Both the position numbers and the translations under genes were made by a program. The notes below the pieces were generated by a model. It was not told the origin of the DNA and did no database searches. It worked only from the letters and a program-made list of their open reading frames with translations. This document shows, piece after piece, positions 60,791 through 64,000 of a stretch of DNA of 64,000 nucleotides. Numbering within the stretch: the stretch's first letter is position 1; every line of letters begins with the position of its first letter. Origin of the DNA: Pseudomonas sp. Bout1 (lineage in GTDB: Bacteria; Pseudomonadota; Gammaproteobacteria; Pseudomonadales; Pseudomonadaceae); NCBI RefSeq assembly GCF_034314165.1, contig NZ_JAVIWK010000001.1, positions 3,301,001-3,365,000 on the forward strand. Direction: 5' to 3'.

Positions 60791-62203
60791 ATGAGGCGCA
60801 AGGATGACCGGCAAACGGAGTTTGCCTACCAGGCGGTGTATCGCTACATGATCAACCTCATCAACGAGGTGGGTACCGATGCCCGGGTAAAATTGCCGTC
60901 ACTGCGGCAGTTATCGGAGCGCCTGAACGTCTCGATCTCGACCATTCAATACGCCTACTCGCTGCTGGAGAAGGAAGGCCGGGTGTATTCGGTGGCCAAG
61001 TCAGGCTACTACGCCTGGCCGGTGTTGAACAAACCGCCAGGCAGCAGCGGGGGTGACCTGCTGGAGCGCCTCTACGCCAGTGCACGGCGCCCGGGAATGT
61101 TGGTGCTCAGTGCCGATGAGCCAGCACTTGGGGCGTCTCTGGATGGGGCACTGTTGCTGCTCGAGCGCGAACTCTTGCGGCACTACCCAAGTCACCTGCA
61201 GCCATGGTCGCAGCCGTGCGGCGTCTGGGAATTGCGCGCGGCGCTCGCGGCGCGCTACACCTCGTCGCCGACCCGCTGCTGGCAGGCGGATGAGGTTTAT
61301 ATCGGCGCCGATCTGCGTGGGGTGCTGGAAATTCTGATCGAGGTGCTTGGGCTCAAAGGCGCCGCAATCATCGTGGAGTCACCCTGCGACTGGCTGATTC
61401 TGCGATTGTTGCAGGGCGCGGGGGTGAAGATTGTTGAATTGCCTTTCACCGCGCAGGATGGCCTGGACCTGGCGGCGCTGGAGCAATTACTCGGTACCGA
61501 GCCGGTTCAACTGGCGTTGCTGTCCTCCAGCGTCAGCCTGCCGTCAGGCATCGTCCTGCCCAACCATGACCGCACTGAGTTGGTTCGGTTGCTGAACCAG
61601 CATGGTTGTTGGTTGTTAGAAAATGACAGCCATGGCGACCTGGCCTTCGAGCAGCCCATCACGGCGTTGCGGGACCTGGCCAACCCTGAACGGCTGATGG
61701 TGTTTTCCACCTTCGAGAAAGCGCTCGGGCCTGAAGCGCCGTTTGGCTATTTGCTGTCGCGCCACTTCAGCGGTGAGCTGCAACGCCAATTTTTGCTGCG
61801 CGCGTTCCGGTTGTCATCCATTCGCCAGCGGGCGATTGCGCGGCTCTACCAAAGCGGCAGAGTCGACCAGCATCTGCGGGAGTTGCGACCCAGGCTCAAA
61901 GAACAGGCCCGGGTAATGAGCCGGTACCTGGATGAGCACCTGGGGCAACAAGTGAGTTACCGAATGCCGGTTGCTGGCGCTACCTTCTGGTTACGCTCAA
62001 CCGCGCCGGTGGACATGCGCCAAGTGTTCCAGCGCCTGCTCGCCCGGCAGGTGGTGATAGCGCCAGGAGAGTTGTTCAGCATCAGCGGCCTGCACTGCCA
62101 GCATCTGCGACTGAGCCACACCGTTGAGGGTCCCCATCACCTGGAGAATGCCTTGGTTGAACTGGCCCTGGCGTTGAGGCAGGCACAGACCGGTACTGAA
62201 TGA
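60791..62203 (+). CDS. MocR-type (GntR-aminotransferase fusion) regulator
   Basis: 470 residues. N-terminal GntR winged helix (KLPSLRQLSERLNVSISTIQ, EGRVYSVAKSGYY) joined to a fold type I aminotransferase domain (QPCGVWELRAALAARY; VESPCDWLI; ENDSHGDLAF). The PLP lysine is probably in FSTFEKALGPEAPFGY, where FEK replaces the usual SFSK. MocR proteins sense PLP or amino-acid adducts. Here it likely regulates the orphan gene upstream. Confidence 0.9.
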   Translation: MRRKDDRQTEFAYQAVYRYMINLINEVGTDARVKLPSLRQLSERLNVSISTIQYAYSLLEKEGRVYSVAKSGYYAWPVLNKPPGSSGGDLLERLYASARRPGMLVLSADEPALGASLDGALLLLERELLRHYPSHLQPWSQPCGVWELRAALAARYTSSPTRCWQADEVYIGADLRGVLEILIEVLGLKGAAIIVESPCDWLILRLLQGAGVKIVELPFTAQDGLDLAALEQLLGTEPVQLALLSSSVSLPSGIVLPNHDRTELVRLLNQHGCWLLENDSHGDLAFEQPITALRDLANPERLMVFSTFEKALGPEAPFGYLLSRHFSGELQRQFLLRAFRLSSIRQRAIARLYQSGRVDQHLRELRPRLKEQARVMSRYLDEHLGQQVSYRMPVAGATFWLRSTAPVDMRQVFQRLLARQVVIAPGELFSISGLHCQHLRLSHTVEGPHHLENALVELALALRQAQTGTE

Positions 62204-62304
62204 AATTTCGCTGATTGTTGTAGGATTTATAACGTCGCGGAGCAGTCCAACTCTCAGTAAACTGCATTCTTTTTCCGAATCCTTACTCTTTCAGAGGTTT
62301 ATGC

Positions 62305-63951
62305 ATGACTCTCAGTCCTTTTGCGGGCAAGCCGGCACCAGCTCAACTGCTGGTAGACATCCCGCGACTGGTAACGGCCTATTACACCGGCCAACCTGAT
62401 GCAGCGATCTCCACCCAGCGCGTCGCCTTTGGTACCTCCGGGCATCGTGGCAGTTCGTTCGACCTGAGCTTCAATGAATGGCACGTGCTCGCCATCAGCC
62501 AGGCAATTTGCCTTTACCGTGAAGCCCAGGGCATCAACGGCCCTTTGTTTGTCGGCCTGGACACCCACGCACTGTCTACCCCAGCCGGCGCCAGCGCCCT
62601 GGAAGTGCTGGCGGCCAATGGCGTGCACGTGATGTTGGCCGAAGGCGATGAGTACACCCCGACACCGGCGATTTCCCACGCCATTATTTGCTACAACCGT
62701 GGTCGCACCAGTGGCCTGGCCGACGGCATCGTTATCACGCCGTCCCACAACCCGCCACAAAGCGGCGGCTACAAGTACAACCCGCCTAATGGCGGCCCGG
62801 CCGATACCCACGTCACCAAGTGGATCGAAGCCAAGGCCAACGAACTGCTGGCCAACAAGCTGGCCGGGGTCAAGCGCATTACTCACGCCCAGGCGCTCAA
62901 GGCCGACACCACTCATCGCCACGACTACCTCAACACCTACGTGGCCGACCTGGTCAACGTCATCGATTTTGATGCCATCCGCAACGCCGGCTTGCGCCTG
63001 GGCGTCGACCCGCTGGGCGGAGCAGGGGTGCGCTACTGGTCGGCCATCGCCGAACACCATCGCCTTAACCTTGACGTGGTGAACACGCAAGTCGACGCCA
63101 CCTTCCGCTTCATGAGCGTCGACTGGGACGGCCAGATCCGCATGGACCCATCCTCCAGCTACGCCATGCAGGGCTTGATCGGCCTCAAGGACCGCTACGA
63201 CGTGGCGTTCGCCTGCGACCCGGACCACGACCGCCACGGCATCGTGACGCCATCCGGTGGCTTGCTGGCGCCGAACAACTACCTTGCAGTGTCTATCGAT
63301 TACCTGTTCCAAAACCGCCCGCAATGGCGCGCCGATGCTGCGGTGGGCAAAACCGTGGTCAGCAGCGGCTTGATTGACCGAGTGGCCAAACGTATTGGCC
63401 GTCGCCTGTACGAAGTGCCAGTGGGCTTCAAGTGGTTTGCCGACGGCCTGTTCGAAGGCTCACTGGGGTTTGGCGGCGAAGAAAGCGCCGGTGCCTCGTT
63501 CCTGCGCAAGGACGGCAGCGTCTGGAGCACTGACAAGGATGGCTTGATCCCGGCGCTGCTGGCGGCGGAGATGACCTCGCGCAAAGGCCAGGACCCGAGC
63601 CAGATCTACCGTGGGCTGACGGATGCGTTGGGTGAGCCGTTCGCCATTCGTGTGGATGCCAAGGCCACGCCGGCGCAGAAAGCCCTGCTGGGCAAGCTGT
63701 CGCCGGACCAGGTGACGTCCACGCAGTTGGCCGGGGAAAGCATTCAGCAGATCCTCAGCCATGCACCGGGTAACGACCAGGCAATCGGCGGGCTGAAAGT
63801 CATGACCGAAAACGGCTGGTTCGCCGCGCGGCCATCGGGTACCGAAGACATCTACAAGATCTACGCCGAGAGTTTTATCGGTGAGGATCACCTCAAGCAA
63901 CTGGTGGAAGAAGCGCAGGTGTTGGTGGACGGGGCGATCTCGGCTAACTGA
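62305..63951 (+). CDS. pgm: Phosphoglucomutase (alpha-D-glucose phosphate-specific)
   Basis: 548 residues, the usual Pgm length. The phosphoserine loop is [11 protein letters not shown], the metal site is DPDHDRHG, the sugar-binding loop GEESAGASF, and the phosphate-binding end [12 protein letters not shown]. It interconverts glucose-1-phosphate and glucose-6-phosphate for glycogen, trehalose and surface polysaccharides. It stands alone 101 bp after the MocR gene. Confidence 0.95.
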   Translation: MTLSPFAGKPAPAQLLVDIPRLVTAYYTGQPDAAISTQRVAFGTSGHRGSSFDLSFNEWHVLAISQAICLYREAQGINGPLFVGLDTHALSTPAGASALEVLAANGVHVMLAEGDEYTPTPAISHAIICYNRGRTSGLADGIVITPSHNPPQSGGYKYNPPNGGPADTHVTKWIEAKANELLANKLAGVKRITHAQALKADTTHRHDYLNTYVADLVNVIDFDAIRNAGLRLGVDPLGGAGVRYWSAIAEHHRLNLDVVNTQVDATFRFMSVDWDGQIRMDPSSSYAMQGLIGLKDRYDVAFACDPDHDRHGIVTPSGGLLAPNNYLAVSIDYLFQNRPQWRADAAVGKTVVSSGLIDRVAKRIGRRLYEVPVGFKWFADGLFEGSLGFGGEESAGASFLRKDGSVWSTDKDGLIPALLAAEMTSRKGQDPSQIYRGLTDALGEPFAIRVDAKATPAQKALLGKLSPDQVTSTQLAGESIQQILSHAPGNDQAIGGLKVMTENGWFAARPSGTEDIYKIYAESFIGEDHLKQLVEEAQVLVDGAISAN

Positions 63952-63976
63952 TACCCAACCTGTGACTGATTGACCT

Positions 63977-64000
63977 GTGGCGAGGGAACTTGCTCCCGCT
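63977..64000 (+). repeat. Pseudomonas REP palindrome, cut by the window edge
   Basis: GTGGCGAGGGAACTTGCTCC followed by CGCT is the characteristic start of the REP elements scattered through P. fluorescens-group intergenic regions. It follows pgm by 26 bp and continues past the window. Confidence 0.75.

Noticed and set aside
1..64000. CRISPR arrays, tRNA or rRNA genes, replication origins, complete IS elements
   Set aside because: No spaced direct repeats, cloverleaf patterns, rRNA sequence, DnaA-box clusters or transposase genes were found by reading both strands.

Overview
The window looks like a chromosomal segment of a fluorescent-group Pseudomonas. The evidence is the high GC content, tightly overlapping ATGA gene junctions, a divergent mexT/mexS-type pair, a pgm gene, and a Pseudomonas-style REP palindrome at the right edge. 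No rRNA, tRNA, CRISPR array or complete insertion sequence was seen.

About 1-31 kb is a large catabolic region. A forward run encodes an HSD10-like 3-hydroxyacyl-CoA dehydrogenase (5' truncated by the window edge), a thiolase, a FadJ-like hydratase that lacks the NAD-binding dehydrogenase domain, a putidaredoxin-like ferredoxin with its reductase, and a PaaG-like hydratase/isomerase. After a strong terminator come a GlcD-type FAD 2-hydroxyacid dehydrogenase, a glutathione transferase and a fused indolepyruvate-type 2-oxoacid:ferredoxin oxidoreductase. A DUF1302/DUF1329/YCF48/MMPL envelope-transport set follows, then three membrane genes (two resembling NorE/NorF) and an SDR. On the reverse strand are a P450, a frameshifted FMN 2-hydroxyacid oxidase and an AldA-like aldehyde dehydrogenase. 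Next come two SnoaL-like proteins, an aldo/keto reductase, a Rieske ferredoxin, an EthD-like protein, another SDR and an AraC regulator. Read together (inference), the genes suggest P450 oxidation of a hydrophobic compound, formation of a 2-hydroxyaldehyde and then a 2-hydroxyacid, oxidation to a 2-oxoacid, oxidative decarboxylation to an acyl-CoA, and beta-oxidation. The substrate cannot be named from sequence.

About 31-44.5 kb holds a divergent GST/LysR pair and a compact operon of a haem-oxygenase-like iron oxidase, a methyltransferase with an NPPY motif and a GCS2-family carboxylate-amine ligase, which has the look of a small-molecule biosynthetic unit. Beyond it are a small acidic protein, a giant CheB-CheR-PAS-histidine kinase-receiver protein whose receiver is cut short by a homopolymer frameshift, a stress-type SDR and a PoxB-like ThDP enzyme.

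About 44.5-56 kb is one continuous operon for an Alternative Complex III (ActABCDEF plus a small membrane protein), a SCO copper chaperone and a caa3-type cytochrome oxidase (subunits II, I, III, IV). It ends against a scar made of a truncated P4-type integrase and the 3' end of an FdhF-like molybdoenzyme gene.

About 56.5-64 kb carries mexT and mexS (no mexEF-oprN next to them), a structured non-coding stretch with a 51-codon ORF, an unrecognised 472-residue protein, a MocR-type regulator and pgm.
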